A DNA stretch of 64,000 bases from positions 7,440,001 through 7,504,000 of the forward strand of contig NZ_CP116256.1 of the NCBI RefSeq assembly GCF_027947575.1, given 5' to 3'. Source of the DNA: Streptomyces rubrogriseus. GTDB lineage: Bacteria; Actinomycetota; Actinomycetes; Streptomycetales; Streptomycetaceae. Made by a program: the position numbers and the translations under genes. The notes beneath the pieces were generated by a model that had not been told where the DNA came from, ran no database searches, and saw only the letters and a list, made by a program, of their open reading frames with translations. This document shows positions 54,720 to 63,765 of this stretch, one piece after another; position 1 is the stretch's first letter; each line of letters begins with the position of its first letter.

Positions 54720-54803
54720 GATGGCCCAGGCGCACGGCTCTCGGTGTTTCCGGGGCCGCTTCCCGATGGTTCGTCCCATCCCAGCGCGCCAGTCACGGCC
54801 CGG
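54720..54803 (-). ncRNA. Candidate ZTP (pfl) riboswitch in the glyA leader
   Basis: Read on the minus strand, the leader has CGTGACTGGCG (54787-54797), a variable stem with GGGATGGGACGAACCATC and a GCGGCCCC-GGAAACACCG loop, then GCGCCTGGGCC (54723-54733). These match my memory of the two most conserved blocks of the pfl motif (GUGACUGGCG and CCGCCUGGGC), whose RNAs bind ZMP/ZTP and sit before one-carbon and purine genes including glyA. The ribosome-binding site is about 30 bases downstream, so translational control is likely. Confidence 0.78.
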
Positions 54804-54917
54804 GGCCAGGCTACCGGGTGGGGCGGGGGCATGCCGTGGGTGTCCGTGATACGGAAGGGCGCCGGTCGAACCCGGTCGCGGGCCCGGCCGGCGCCGGTGG
54901 CGGACGCCGGGGCCTGG

Positions 54918-56306
54918 CTAGGGCAGCGCCCGGCACAGCGCGTCCAGGGCGCCGGTCCAGGCGTGGTCGGGCGGGGTGCCGTAGCCGACGACCACCGCGT
55001 CCAGCGGGTCGGTCGTGGCCTTCGGGTGGCGGAAGACGGACAGGCCGTGCAGGCCCAGGCCCTGCCAGGCCGCCGATCTGAGCACCTGCTGCTCGGTGCC
55101 GGGCGGCAGACCGAGTACGGCGTGCAGACCGGCCGCGATCCCGGCGATCCGCACCTCGGGGACCCGGCCGGCGAGGGCCGCGACCAGGGCGTCCCGGCGG
55201 CGCCGGTAGCGCAGGCGGGAGGCACGGACGTGCCGGTCGTAGGCCCCGGAGGCGAGGAACTCGGCCAGCGTGAGCTGTTCCAGCACGCCGCAGGTGTCGG
55301 AGCCGCCGCGGGTCGCCGTGACCTCGTCGGCGAGCCCCGGCGGGAGCACCGCCCACGCCAGTCGCAGGCCGGGGGCGAGGGACTTGCTGGCGGTGCCGAG
55401 GTAGACGACGTGGTCGGGGGCGAGTCCCTGGAGGGCGCCGACGGGCTGGCGGTCGTAGCGGAACTCGCCGTCGTAGTCGTCCTCCAGGATCAGGGCGCCG
55501 GTGCGCCGCGCCCAGTCCACGACGGCCGCCCGGCGGTCGGGGTGCAGCGGCACGCCGGTCGGGAACTGGTGGGCGGGGGTGAGCAGCACGGCGCCCGCGT
55601 CCGTGAGCGCCCCGGGGTCGGCGCCCCGGTCGTCGACGGGCAGCGGGACGGTTCGCAGACCGGCGGCTTCGAGCAGGTCGCGGTGGACGTGGAGGCCGTA
55701 CGACTCGACGGCCACGGTGCGCACGCCTCGCGCCCGCAGCACCGCGGCCAGCACCACCAGGGCGTGCGCGACGCCGCCGCAGACCAGCAGGTGTTCGGGG
55801 GCGGCGCGCACGCCCCGGGCGCGGGCGAGGTAGGCGGACAGCGCGCCGCGCAGCTCGGGGTGGCCGCGGGGATCGCCGTAGCCGAAGGCGTCGTTGGGAG
55901 CGGCCGTGACGGCGCGGCGGGCGGCTCTGAGCCACTCGACGCGCGGAAAGCTGGCGAGGTCCGGGCTGCCGGGGCGCAGGTCGTGGAGGGGCCGGGCGGG
56001 CTCCCGGGGGCGCCGGGCCGAGGCTTCGGCCGGCGGGGCGGCGACACGGTCGGCGACGTGGGTGCCCGAGCCCTGGCGCGCGGTGAGCCAGCCCTCGGCG
56101 ACGAGGTCGGCGTAGGCGTCGGCGACGGTGTTGCGGGCGATGCCGAGGTCGGCGGCGAGGACGCGGGACGAGGGGAGCCGGGTGCCGGGTCCCAGGCGGC
56201 CGGTGCGGACGGCCTCGCGCAACGCGTCGGTGAGGCCGCGGCGCAGGCCGGGACCGGTGGGTTCGAGGTGCAGGTCCACGCCGAGAGTGGCCCAGGAATT
56301 CGCCAT
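54918..56306 (-). CDS. MocR-family regulator (GntR HTH + aminotransferase domain)
   Basis: This is a 462-residue regulator: an N-terminal GntR helix-turn-helix (LRREAVRTGRLGPG-type; read ALREAVRTGRLGPGTRLPSS, RVLAADLGIARNTVADAYAD) and a class I aminotransferase-like domain with the PLP-Lys in LGTASKSLAPGLRLAW and the Asp/Tyr pocket in ILEDDYDGEFRYD. MocR proteins sense PLP or amino-acid adducts. Divergent from an operon of two AhpD-like proteins and a PEP-mutase-family enzyme, which it probably controls. A -10-like TATGGT only 8 bases before the ATG suggests a leaderless transcript. Confidence 0.88.
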   Translation of the reverse strand: MANSWATLGVDLHLEPTGPGLRRGLTDALREAVRTGRLGPGTRLPSSRVLAADLGIARNTVADAYADLVAEGWLTARQGSGTHVADRVAAPPAEASARRPREPARPLHDLRPGSPDLASFPRVEWLRAARRAVTAAPNDAFGYGDPRGHPELRGALSAYLARARGVRAAPEHLLVCGGVAHALVVLAAVLRARGVRTVAVESYGLHVHRDLLEAAGLRTVPLPVDDRGADPGALTDAGAVLLTPAHQFPTGVPLHPDRRAAVVDWARRTGALILEDDYDGEFRYDRQPVGALQGLAPDHVVYLGTASKSLAPGLRLAWAVLPPGLADEVTATRGGSDTCGVLEQLTLAEFLASGAYDRHVRASRLRYRRRRDALVAALAGRVPEVRIAGIAAGLHAVLGLPPGTEQQVLRSAAWQGLGLHGLSVFRHPKATTDPLDAVVVGYGTPPDHAWTGALDALCRALP

Positions 56307-56353
56307 GGAAATGGACCATACCGCTGGGCTGTTTCCTTCCTAGGGTCGAAGGC
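56307..56353. promoter_or_regulatory. 47-bp divergent promoter region, both genes probably leaderless
   Basis: Leftward -10 TATGGT (56315-56320) ends 8 bases before the mocR ATG; rightward -10 TAGGGT (56341-56346) ends 7 bases before the other ATG. GGAAA...TTTCC flank the interval. The MocR operator must lie here, overlapping both promoters. Confidence 0.5.
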
Positions 56354-56863
56354 ATGACGACACCCACCGATGACACGAAGACGCCGGGCTACGCCGCCGA
56401 GGTACCCGTCCGGCTGAACTGGTCCCAGCACGCCCCTGAGGTCTACAAGGCGATGATCCGGCTCGAGACCGTCGCCAAGCGGGGGCTGGACCCGGCGCTG
56501 TACGAGCTGGTGAAGATCCGCGCCTCGCAGATCAACCACTGCGCCTTCTGCCTCGACATGCACACCAAGGACGCCCTGGCCGCCGGCGAGAGTGTGGAGC
56601 GGATCGTGCAGCTGGCCGCCTGGGAGGAGTCGCGGCACTTCTACACGGAGAAGGAGCTGGCGGCGATCGAGCTGACCGAGGCGGTCACCGTGCTGACCGA
56701 CGGCTTCGTGCCGGACGAGGTGTACGAGAAGGCCGCCAAGCACTTCGACGAGCCGGAGCTGGCGCAGCTGATCGCCGCGATCACGACGATCAACGCCTGG
56801 AACCGGTTCGGCGTGACCTGCCGGATGACTCCGGGCCACTACACGCCGGGCGGGCACGCGTGA
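56354..56863 (+). CDS. Carboxymuconolactone decarboxylase / AhpD-like protein 1
   Basis: This is a 169-residue all-helical protein of the CMD/AhpD family, with the core LVKIRASQINHCAFCLDMHTKDAL. The CxxC (CAFC) and downstream His correspond to the peroxidase-type active site. Predicted to be a redox enzyme or oxidative-stress protein rather than a decarboxylase. It starts 47 bp from mocR, and its stop overlaps the start of the paralogue downstream (GTGA). Confidence 0.87.
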   Translation: MTTPTDDTKTPGYAAEVPVRLNWSQHAPEVYKAMIRLETVAKRGLDPALYELVKIRASQINHCAFCLDMHTKDALAAGESVERIVQLAAWEESRHFYTEKELAAIELTEAVTVLTDGFVPDEVYEKAAKHFDEPELAQLIAAITTINAWNRFGVTCRMTPGHYTPGGHA

Positions 56864-57306
56864 CGGCACGCACGCAGCTCCTGGACCGGGAGGTCGGGAA
56901 GGCGCTGTCGGCGCTGAGCGCGGCGGCCAAGAAGGGGCTCGGCGACCCGGTGCTCGCCGAGCTGGTGATGATCCGGGCCTCGCAGCTCAACCACTGCGCG
57001 TTCTGCCTGGACATGCACCTCACCCTGGCCCGCAAGAACGGGGAGGGCGAGGAGCGCCTCGGTCTGCTCGCCGCCTGGGAGGAGGCGGGGGACCTGTACG
57101 ACGGGCGGGAGCGGGCCGCGCTCGCGCTGACCGAGGCGATGACCGTCCTGACCGAGGGCTTCGTGTCCGACGAGGTGTACGAGGAGGCCGCCGTACACTT
57201 CGACGACGGCGAACTCGCCCATCTGGTCGGGCTGATCACCGTCATCAACAGCTGGAACCGGCTGATGGTCAGCCGCAGGGTCCCACCGGGGGGTTACACA
57301 CCGTGA
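56860..57306 (+). CDS. Carboxymuconolactone decarboxylase / AhpD-like protein 2
   Basis: This is a 148-residue paralogue of the gene before it, with the same LVMIRASQLNHCAFCLDMHL core and a similar C-terminal GLITVINSWNRLMVSRRVPP. It uses a GTG start at 56860 overlapping the stop of copy 1, and its own stop overlaps the next GTG. The pair could form a heteromeric redox protein. Confidence 0.87.
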   Translation: MTARTQLLDREVGKALSALSAAAKKGLGDPVLAELVMIRASQLNHCAFCLDMHLTLARKNGEGEERLGLLAAWEEAGDLYDGRERAALALTEAMTVLTEGFVSDEVYEEAAVHFDDGELAHLVGLITVINSWNRLMVSRRVPPGGYTP

Positions 57307-58034
57307 GTCACGCCGCCGCGTTCCGCGCCCTTCACCACGGCCGGGTCCCGGACGACCCCCTCGTCCTGCCGGGCCCCTGGGACGCGGCGAGCGCCCGGGT
57401 GTTCGTGGAGGCCGGGTTCCCGGCGCTCGCGACGCCGAGCGCCGGGGTGGCGGCCTCGCTCGGGTACGAGGACGGGCAGACCCCGGCCGACGAGATGTTC
57501 GCGGCGGTCGCGCGGATCGTGCGCGCCGTGGACGTGCCCGTGTCGGCGGACGTCGAGGACGGCTACGGCCTGGCGCCGAAGGAGCTGGTGGAGCGGCTCC
57601 TCGAGGTGGGCGTGGTCGGCTGCAACCTGGAGGACTCCACCGACGAGGGGCTCAAGGACCCGGCGGAGCACGCCGAGTGGCTGGCCGGGGTGCGGGGGGA
57701 GGCCGGTGACCGGCTCTTCCTGAACGCCCGGATCGACACGTTCATCCGGGGCGTCGACGATCCGGGAGCGGCCATCGAGCGGGCCGCCGCCTATGTCGCC
57801 GCGGGCGCCGACTGCGTGTATCCCATCGCCGCCCCCACCGCTCTGCTGCCGCTGCTGCGGTCCGGGATCCAGGGGCCGGTCAACGTGTTCGCGCGGCCCG
57901 GGCAGGGCCCCGCGCCCGCCGAACTCGGCGGGCTCGGGGCCACCCGGATCACGTTCGGGCCCGGTCTCCAGCGGCATGCGGAGCAGTCGGTGCGGGAGGC
58001 CGCGGCAGGCCTCGCGGGCCGCCCCCCGAGGTGA
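57303..58034 (+). CDS. Isocitrate lyase / PEP mutase family protein
   Basis: This is a 243-residue TIM barrel of the PEP mutase/carboxyvinyl-carboxyphosphonate phosphorylmutase type. Motifs are LPGPWDAASARVFVEAGFPA, VPVSADVEDGYGLAPKELVE (Mg-binding Asp-Glu-Asp), VGCNLEDST and LFLNARIDTFIRGV. The catalytic KKCGH loop of isocitrate lyase is absent, so this is one of the many phosphonomutase-like lyases of unknown substrate. Overlapping GTGA with the AhpD-like gene makes it part of the MocR-controlled operon. Confidence 0.87.
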   Translation: MSHAAAFRALHHGRVPDDPLVLPGPWDAASARVFVEAGFPALATPSAGVAASLGYEDGQTPADEMFAAVARIVRAVDVPVSADVEDGYGLAPKELVERLLEVGVVGCNLEDSTDEGLKDPAEHAEWLAGVRGEAGDRLFLNARIDTFIRGVDDPGAAIERAAAYVAAGADCVYPIAAPTALLPLLRSGIQGPVNVFARPGQGPAPAELGGLGATRITFGPGLQRHAEQSVREAAAGLAGRPPR

Positions 58035-58037
58035 GGG

Positions 58038-59006
58038 TCAGGGCAGCCACTGCTTCCAGACGGACTCGTGGCCGTCCACCCACTTCTTCGCCGCCTCCTC
58101 GGGCCGCATCTTCTGCTCGGCGATCATCAGGGAGACCTGGTTCTGGTCCTCCGTCGTCCACTTGAACCGCTTCAGGAACTCCGCCGCCTTGCCGCCCTCC
58201 TTCGCGAAGCCGGCGTTGAGGTACTTCTGCAGCGGGGTGACGGGGTAGGCACAGGCGACCTTCTCCGGGTCGGCGTCGCAGCCCTCCTCGTACGGCGGCA
58301 GCTTCACCTCGGTCATCGGGACCTTCTCCATCAGCCACTGGGGGGTGTACCAGTAGCTGAGGAAGGGCTTCTTCTCCTTGGCGAACTGCTGCATCTGGGT
58401 GATCTGGGCGGCCTCCGAACCGGCGAAGACGACCTGGTAGTCCAGGTCCAGGTTCTTCACCAGGGCCTTGTCGTTGGTGACGTAGGACGGGGAGCCGTCC
58501 AGGAGCTGGCCCTTGCCGCCGCTCTCCGCGGTGCGCAGCAGGTCGGCGTACTTGTCGAGGTTCTTCCAGTTCGTGACGTCCGGGTGCTTCTTCGCGAAGT
58601 ACGTCGGGACGAACCAGCCGATGTGCCCGGTGACCCCGAGGTCGCCGCCCGCGGCGATGGTCTTCTTGTCCTGGACGTAGCGCTGTTCCTGCTCGGGGTG
58701 GCCCCAGTCCTCCAGGATGGCGTCGACGCGGCCCTGGCTGAGCGCGTCCCAGGCGGGGACCTCGTCGACCTGGACGGTGTCGACCCGGTAGCCCAGCTCG
58801 TGCTCCAGCAGGTACTGGGCGACGGCCACGTTGGCCTGGGCGCCGACCCAGGACTGCACGGACAGCGTGACGGTCCTGGCGCCCTGGGCGTTGGCGTACG
58901 GGGACGCCTGCTTGGTCATGTCGGCGGCGCCGCAGCCGGTGAGCAGCGTCAGCGCGGCCACGCCCGCGAGGGCGGTGGTCGTACGCATACGCAGTCGCAG
59001 TCGCAT
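58038..59006 (-). CDS. Glycine betaine/choline ABC transporter substrate-binding lipoprotein
   Basis: This is a 322-residue OpuAC/ProX-type binding protein. Signal with lipobox LTGC, Cys at 25. The domain is VTLSVQSWVGAQANVAVAQY, then WDALSQGRVDAILEDWGHPE (ligand pocket with Trp), HIGWFVPTYFA and FLSYWYTPQWLMEKVPMTEV, containing the aromatic residues expected for a quaternary-ammonium cage. It follows the permease gene by one base. Convergent with the PEP-mutase gene with only 3 bp between stops. Confidence 0.9.
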   Translation of the reverse strand: MRLRLRMRTTTALAGVAALTLLTGCGAADMTKQASPYANAQGARTVTLSVQSWVGAQANVAVAQYLLEHELGYRVDTVQVDEVPAWDALSQGRVDAILEDWGHPEQEQRYVQDKKTIAAGGDLGVTGHIGWFVPTYFAKKHPDVTNWKNLDKYADLLRTAESGGKGQLLDGSPSYVTNDKALVKNLDLDYQVVFAGSEAAQITQMQQFAKEKKPFLSYWYTPQWLMEKVPMTEVKLPPYEEGCDADPEKVACAYPVTPLQKYLNAGFAKEGGKAAEFLKRFKWTTEDQNQVSLMIAEQKMRPEEAAKKWVDGHESVWKQWLP

Positions 59007-59007
59007 G

Positions 59008-60957
59008 TCAGGCTCCCTTCTTCGTCGTACGGCGTTCGGTGGGCTGGGTGACGCGGTCGAGCATCAGGCCGAGGCAGACGATCGCGGCGCCCGCGACCAG
59101 GCCGGTCGCCAGGTCGCCCTGGGCGAGGCCGAAGACGACCTGGTAGCCGAGCGCGCCACCGCCGACCAGGCCGCCGATGATGACGACGGCGAGGACCAGG
59201 ACGACGCCCTGGTTGACGGCGAGCAGCAGGGCCGGGCGGGCCAGCGGAAGCTGGACCTGGCGCAGCTGCTGGCCGCTGGTGGCGCCGAGCGAACGGGCCG
59301 ACTCCATGGCGGCCGGGTCGACCTGGCGCAGGCCCTGGGCGGTGATGCGGACGACGGCCGGGAGGGCGTAGACGACCGCTGCCGCCACGGCGGGCGCGCG
59401 GCCCACGCCGAACAGGGCGACGACCGGGATCAGGTACACGAACTGCGGCATGGTCTGGAAGACGTCGAGCACGGGCCGCAGCAGGCGCTCGAAGCGGTCG
59501 CCGCGGGCGGCGGCGATGCCGGTGGCGAAGCCGACGACCAGGGTCACGGCGACGGCGGCGAGTACCTGGGAGAGCGTGTCCAGGGACGGGTCCCACACGC
59601 CGAGCACGCCGATCGCGGCCATCGCGAGGACGGCGGTGAGCGCGGTGCGCCAGGTGCCGATCAGCCAGGCCAGGGCGGCGACGATCAGGAGCACGGACCA
59701 CCAGGGCAGCCACTGGAGGCCGTCGCGGAGCGGGTTGAGGATCCAGCTGGTGAAGTGCGCGGCCCAGTCGGCGGTGCCGCCGACGACGGGAACGCCGGAG
59801 TACAGGTGGGCGGTCATCCAGTCGACGGCCCGGTTGACGGGCTCGGCGATGTTCAGGTCCCAGCCGTCGGGCCAGTCGAGGAAGCCGGCCAGGCGTCCGG
59901 CGAGCGCGACGGCCGCGGCGACGACCAGGGCGTACAGCCAGGTCACCGGTGACTTTCCGGACTCGCCGAGCCGTTCCCCGGCCGCGCCGGTCACCCGGTC
60001 CAGGACGACGGCGAGCAGCACGATCGGGATGCCGGCCGCGAGGGCCGCGCCGACGTCGACCGAGGCGAGCGCCTGGTAGACGCGGTCGCCGAGGCCGCCG
60101 GCGCCGATGACCGAGGCGATGACGGCCATGGACAGCGCCATCATGATCGTCTGGTTGACGCCGAGCAGGAGTTCCTTGCGGGCCAGCGGGATGCGGGCGG
60201 TCAGCAGGCGCTGACGGGCGGTGGTGCCGAGGGACTCGACGGCCTCCAGGACCTCCCGGTCCGCGCCGCGCAGGCCCAGCGAGGTGAGCCGGGCCATGGG
60301 CGGGGCGGCGTAGACGACGGTGGCCAGCACGGCGGCGGGGACGCCGATGCCGAAGACCAGGACGACGGGGAGGAGGTAGGCGAAGGCGGGCAGCACCTGC
60401 ATGGTGTCCAGCACCGGGCGCAGGACGCGGTCCATCCGGTCGGACAGGCCGGCGGCCAGGCCCAGCAGGGCGCCGACGCCGACGGAGGCGAGGACGGCGA
60501 CGACCATGAGGGCCAGGGTCTGCATCGTCGGCACCCACATGCCGAGCAGGCCGCAGGCCAGGAACGCCGCCGCGGTGCCCGCCGCGAGCTTCACCCCGGC
60601 CACCCGCCAGGCGACCAGGGCGCCGATCGCGGTGACCCCGGCCCAGCCGACGGCGAGGAGGGCGAGGTACACGGCGCGTACGGCGACGACCACGATGTTG
60701 CTGACGTGACCGAAGAAGTACAGGAACAGGGGGTGGCTGTCCCGGTTGTCGATGATCCAGTCGCTGGCCCTGCCGAGGGGTTCGGAGACGTCGACGGTGA
60801 GGGCGCTCGGCCAGGTGGCGCCGCCCCACTGGGTGACGGCCAGGGGGACGAGGACGGCGGCCAGAGCGGCCAGGGCGAGGAGCTTGCGGGTCGCAGGGTG
60901 GGTGAGTATGCCCGGCGGGGCGGCCTTCTCCGAGGTCGGTGCGGTGATCGTTGCCAT
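59008..60957 (-). CDS. Glycine betaine ABC transporter permease, two domains fused
   Basis: This is a 649-residue protein with two tandem binding-protein-dependent permease domains, each with the EAA-type loop (EAVESLGTTARQRLLTARIP near residue 280; ESARSLGATSGQQLRQVQLP near 580). About 14 helices in all. Most systems (ProW, OpuAB) encode one domain that dimerises, so this is a fused form. The ATG at 60957 overlaps the ATPase stop (TAATG). With ATPase and lipoprotein it imports betaine or choline. Confidence 0.9.
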   Translation of the reverse strand: MATITAPTSEKAAPPGILTHPATRKLLALAALAAVLVPLAVTQWGGATWPSALTVDVSEPLGRASDWIIDNRDSHPLFLYFFGHVSNIVVVAVRAVYLALLAVGWAGVTAIGALVAWRVAGVKLAAGTAAAFLACGLLGMWVPTMQTLALMVVAVLASVGVGALLGLAAGLSDRMDRVLRPVLDTMQVLPAFAYLLPVVLVFGIGVPAAVLATVVYAAPPMARLTSLGLRGADREVLEAVESLGTTARQRLLTARIPLARKELLLGVNQTIMMALSMAVIASVIGAGGLGDRVYQALASVDVGAALAAGIPIVLLAVVLDRVTGAAGERLGESGKSPVTWLYALVVAAAVALAGRLAGFLDWPDGWDLNIAEPVNRAVDWMTAHLYSGVPVVGGTADWAAHFTSWILNPLRDGLQWLPWWSVLLIVAALAWLIGTWRTALTAVLAMAAIGVLGVWDPSLDTLSQVLAAVAVTLVVGFATGIAAARGDRFERLLRPVLDVFQTMPQFVYLIPVVALFGVGRAPAVAAAVVYALPAVVRITAQGLRQVDPAAMESARSLGATSGQQLRQVQLPLARPALLLAVNQGVVLVLAVVIIGGLVGGGALGYQVVFGLAQGDLATGLVAGAAIVCLGLMLDRVTQPTERRTTKKGA

Positions 60958-62180
60958 TACGCCGGCTCCTCGGTGGTGGGCTCGGCGGGGGTCGTCAGCT
61001 TGCGGCGCTGGGCCGGTGCCGCTGCGCCCACCCGTGCCGCCCCAGCGGCACGACTGCCCGCAGCTGCGGCGGCTGCGGCACCGTCTGCTGCGGCGGGCGC
61101 GTCGGCTGTGCCCGCTACCACCGACAGGAGGTCGGATGCGTCGACCACGCCCAGGCAGCGGCCCTCGTCCATGACGCGGGCTGCCGAGCCTGCCCTTGCC
61201 ACCGCCTCGATGGCCTCCGAGACCGTGGCCTCCGGGCGGATCGCCGGGCCCGTGCCCGCCTCGTCGGCGGAGGCGGCGGGGCGCATCGCCGTGCGGACGG
61301 TGAGGACCTGCTCGCGCGGGACGTCGCGGACGAACTCGCGGACGTAGTCGTCGGCGGGCGAGCCGACGATCTCCTCCGGGGTGCCGAGCTGCACCACGCG
61401 TCCGTCGCGCATCAGGGCGATGCGGTCGCCGAGTTTGAGGGCCTCCTGGAGGTCGTGGGTGATGAAGACCATCGTGCGGCCCTCCTCGCGGTGCAGCCGG
61501 ACGACCTCCTCCTGCATGTCCCGCCGGATCAGCGGGTCCAGCGCGCTGAACGGCTCGTCGAAGAGCAGGACCTCGGGGTCGACGGCGAGGGCGCGGGCGA
61601 GGCCGACGCGCTGGCGCTGGCCGCCGGAGAGCTGGCCGGGGCGGCGCTGCTCCAGGCCCTCCAGGCCGACCTTGGCGACGATCGCGGCGGCCCGCTCGCG
61701 GCGCTCGGCGCGGCCCATGCCCTGGACCTCCAGGCCGTAGGCGACGTTGTCCAGGACGGTGCGGTGCGGGAGCAGGCCGAAGTGCTGGAAGACCATCGCG
61801 GCACGGTGCCGGCGCAGTTCGCGCAGCCGGGACCTGTCCATCGCCCGGACGTCCTCGCCGTCGATGGCGATGGACCCGGCGGTCGGCTCGATGAGGCGGG
61901 TCAGGCAGCGTACGAGGGTGGACTTGCCGGAGCCGGACAGGCCCATGACGACGAAGACCTCGCCCTTGCGCACGTCGAAGGAGACGTCGGCGACGGCGGC
62001 GGTGCAGCCGGTGCGGGAGCGCAGCTCGGCCGGGCTCAGGGCGGTGAGGTCCGGGTCGGCGGGGACGCGGGCGGCCTTCGGGCCGAAGACCTTCCACAGG
62101 CCGTCGACGGAGAAGACCGGGGGCCGCTCGGCCACGGTGTCGGTCGCGGCGGCGGTGGTGTTCTTGCCGGTGCCGCTCAT
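60957..62180 (-). CDS. Glycine betaine ABC transporter ATP-binding protein with CBS-like tail
   Basis: This is a 407-residue ProV/OpuAA-type ATPase. Walker [11 protein letters not shown]-loop, signature [15 protein letters not shown], Walker [14 protein letters not shown], switch His in [15 protein letters not shown]. Residues of about 300-390 form a CBS-like unit ([35 protein letters not shown]) that in OpuA senses ionic strength, followed by a Gly/Ala/Arg tail. ATG 62180 overlaps the GMC oxidoreductase stop by four bases. Confidence 0.92.
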   Translation of the reverse strand: MSGTGKNTTAAATDTVAERPPVFSVDGLWKVFGPKAARVPADPDLTALSPAELRSRTGCTAAVADVSFDVRKGEVFVVMGLSGSGKSTLVRCLTRLIEPTAGSIAIDGEDVRAMDRSRLRELRRHRAAMVFQHFGLLPHRTVLDNVAYGLEVQGMGRAERRERAAAIVAKVGLEGLEQRRPGQLSGGQRQRVGLARALAVDPEVLLFDEPFSALDPLIRRDMQEEVVRLHREEGRTMVFITHDLQEALKLGDRIALMRDGRVVQLGTPEEIVGSPADDYVREFVRDVPREQVLTVRTAMRPAASADEAGTGPAIRPEATVSEAIEAVARAGSAARVMDEGRCLGVVDASDLLSVVAGTADAPAAADGAAAAAAAGSRAAGAARVGAAAPAQRRKLTTPAEPTTEEPA

Positions 62181-63709
62181 CGGGCGTCACCGCCGATCAG
62201 CTCGACGGCGCGCTCGCCGACCATGAGGACGCCGATCATCGGGTTGACGGCGGGCATGGTCGGGAAGACGGAGGCGTCGGCGATGCGGATGCCCTCAAGG
62301 CCGCGGATACGCAGCTCCGGGTCGACGACGGCCTGCTCGTCGGTGGCGGCGCCCATGCGGCAGGTGCCCGCCGGGTGGTAGACGGTGTGGGCGACCTTGC
62401 GGGCGTACTCGCTCAGCTCCTCGTCGCCGGTGACGTCCGGGCCGGGGCAGACCTCGCGCTTGAGCCAGCCGGCCAGCGGCTGGGACGCGGCGATCTCGCG
62501 GGCGATCCTGATGCCGTCGACGAGGGTGCGGCCGTCGTAGTCGTCGCCGTCGGTGAAGTACCGGAAGTCCAGGGCCGGCTTCTCGGACGGGTCGGCGCTG
62601 GTGAGGTAGAGGCGGCCGCGGGACTTCGGCTTGGGGATGTTCGGGGTCATGGAGACGCCGAACTCGGGGCGCTGGTAGCCGAGTCGCTCCGGATTGTCCG
62701 TGAACGGAATCTGGTAGAAGTGGAACATCAGGTCGGGGCCCGCGTGTTCGGGGTCGCGGCGCACGAACAGACCGGCGTCGGAGTCCATCGCGGAGTTGTC
62801 CGGGATGGGCCCGTTGGTCTCCCACACGATCACCGACTCGGGGTGGTCGAGCAGGTTCTCGCCGACGCCGGGCAGGTCGAGCGCCACGGGTATGCCGAGG
62901 GCTTCGAGGTCTTCGCGGGGGCCGATGCCGGAGTGCAGCAGCAGGCGCGGGGAGTCGACGGCGCCGGCGCAGAGGACCACCTCGTTCCGCGCCTTGACCA
63001 GGATCTCCTCGCCGTCCTTGGTGCGGACGTGGACGCCCTCGGCGCGGGCGCCGTCGAGTTCGAGCCGGTACGCCCAGGTCTCCAGCATCAGCGTGAGGTT
63101 GGGGCGCTCGTCCATCACGGGGTGCAGGTAGGCCACCGACGCCGAGGAGCGCTTGTTGTTCTCGGGGTGGTAGGCGAGGTCGAAGAAGCCGACGCCCTCG
63201 GTGAACGGCTTCTTGTTGAAGCCCTCGATCCGGGGGACCTGAAGCGTCTGCTGCGCGGAGTCGACGAAGTCGCGGGCGATGGCGTTCCGGTCCTTCTCGT
63301 CGACCGGGACGATGTTGTTCTTCAGCCGGGCGAAGTAGGCCTCCATCTGGACCGCGCCCCAGCCCTTGGCGCCGGCCGCCTCCCACTCGTCCCAGTCGGA
63401 CGGCAGCGGCTTGAAGGCGATGAGGGTGTTGTGCGAGGAGCAGCCGCCGAGGACGCGGGCGCGGCTGTGCCGGATGTGCGAATTGCCGCGCGGCTGCTCG
63501 GTGGTGGGGTAGTCGTAGTCCAGCTCGCCGCCGAGCAGGCCCATCCAGCGGCGCAGGGTCAGCACGTCGTCGCGGCCGACGTCGCTCGGCCCGCCTTCGA
63601 TGACGGCGACGGTGACGTCCGGGTTCTCGGTGAGGCGGGAGGCGATCACGGAGCCTGCCGTACCGCCGCCGATGACGACGTAGTCGTAGACGTGAGTGGT
63701 TTCTGGCAT
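62177..63709 (-). CDS. GMC-family choline oxidase/dehydrogenase
   Basis: This is a 510-residue FAD enzyme that oxidises choline to betaine aldehyde. Motifs are [40 protein letters not shown] (GMC signature 1; covalent-FAD His is plausible in [10 protein letters not shown]), [16 protein letters not shown] (signature 2), and the catalytic region [11 protein letters not shown] with [16 protein letters not shown] at the end. ATG 63709 begins [10 protein letters not shown]. Overlaps the ATPase gene (ATGA). With the neighbouring aldehyde dehydrogenase it completes choline to betaine conversion. Confidence 0.9.
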   Translation of the reverse strand: MPETTHVYDYVVIGGGTAGSVIASRLTENPDVTVAVIEGGPSDVGRDDVLTLRRWMGLLGGELDYDYPTTEQPRGNSHIRHSRARVLGGCSSHNTLIAFKPLPSDWDEWEAAGAKGWGAVQMEAYFARLKNNIVPVDEKDRNAIARDFVDSAQQTLQVPRIEGFNKKPFTEGVGFFDLAYHPENNKRSSASVAYLHPVMDERPNLTLMLETWAYRLELDGARAEGVHVRTKDGEEILVKARNEVVLCAGAVDSPRLLLHSGIGPREDLEALGIPVALDLPGVGENLLDHPESVIVWETNGPIPDNSAMDSDAGLFVRRDPEHAGPDLMFHFYQIPFTDNPERLGYQRPEFGVSMTPNIPKPKSRGRLYLTSADPSEKPALDFRYFTDGDDYDGRTLVDGIRIAREIAASQPLAGWLKREVCPGPDVTGDEELSEYARKVAHTVYHPAGTCRMGAATDEQAVVDPELRIRGLEGIRIADASVFPTMPAVNPMIGVLMVGERAVELIGGDAR

Positions 63710-63765
63710 GGGGGTACTCCAGTGGGGCGAGCGGATGGTGCGGGGACGTACGGAGACGGGAGTGG

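Noticed and set aside
54680..54735. Longer GlyA starting at a GTG near 54735
   Set aside because: The extra 18 residues ([15 protein letters not shown]...) are encoded by the riboswitch-like RNA and are not SHMT-like; TTG 54681 has the better ribosome-binding site.
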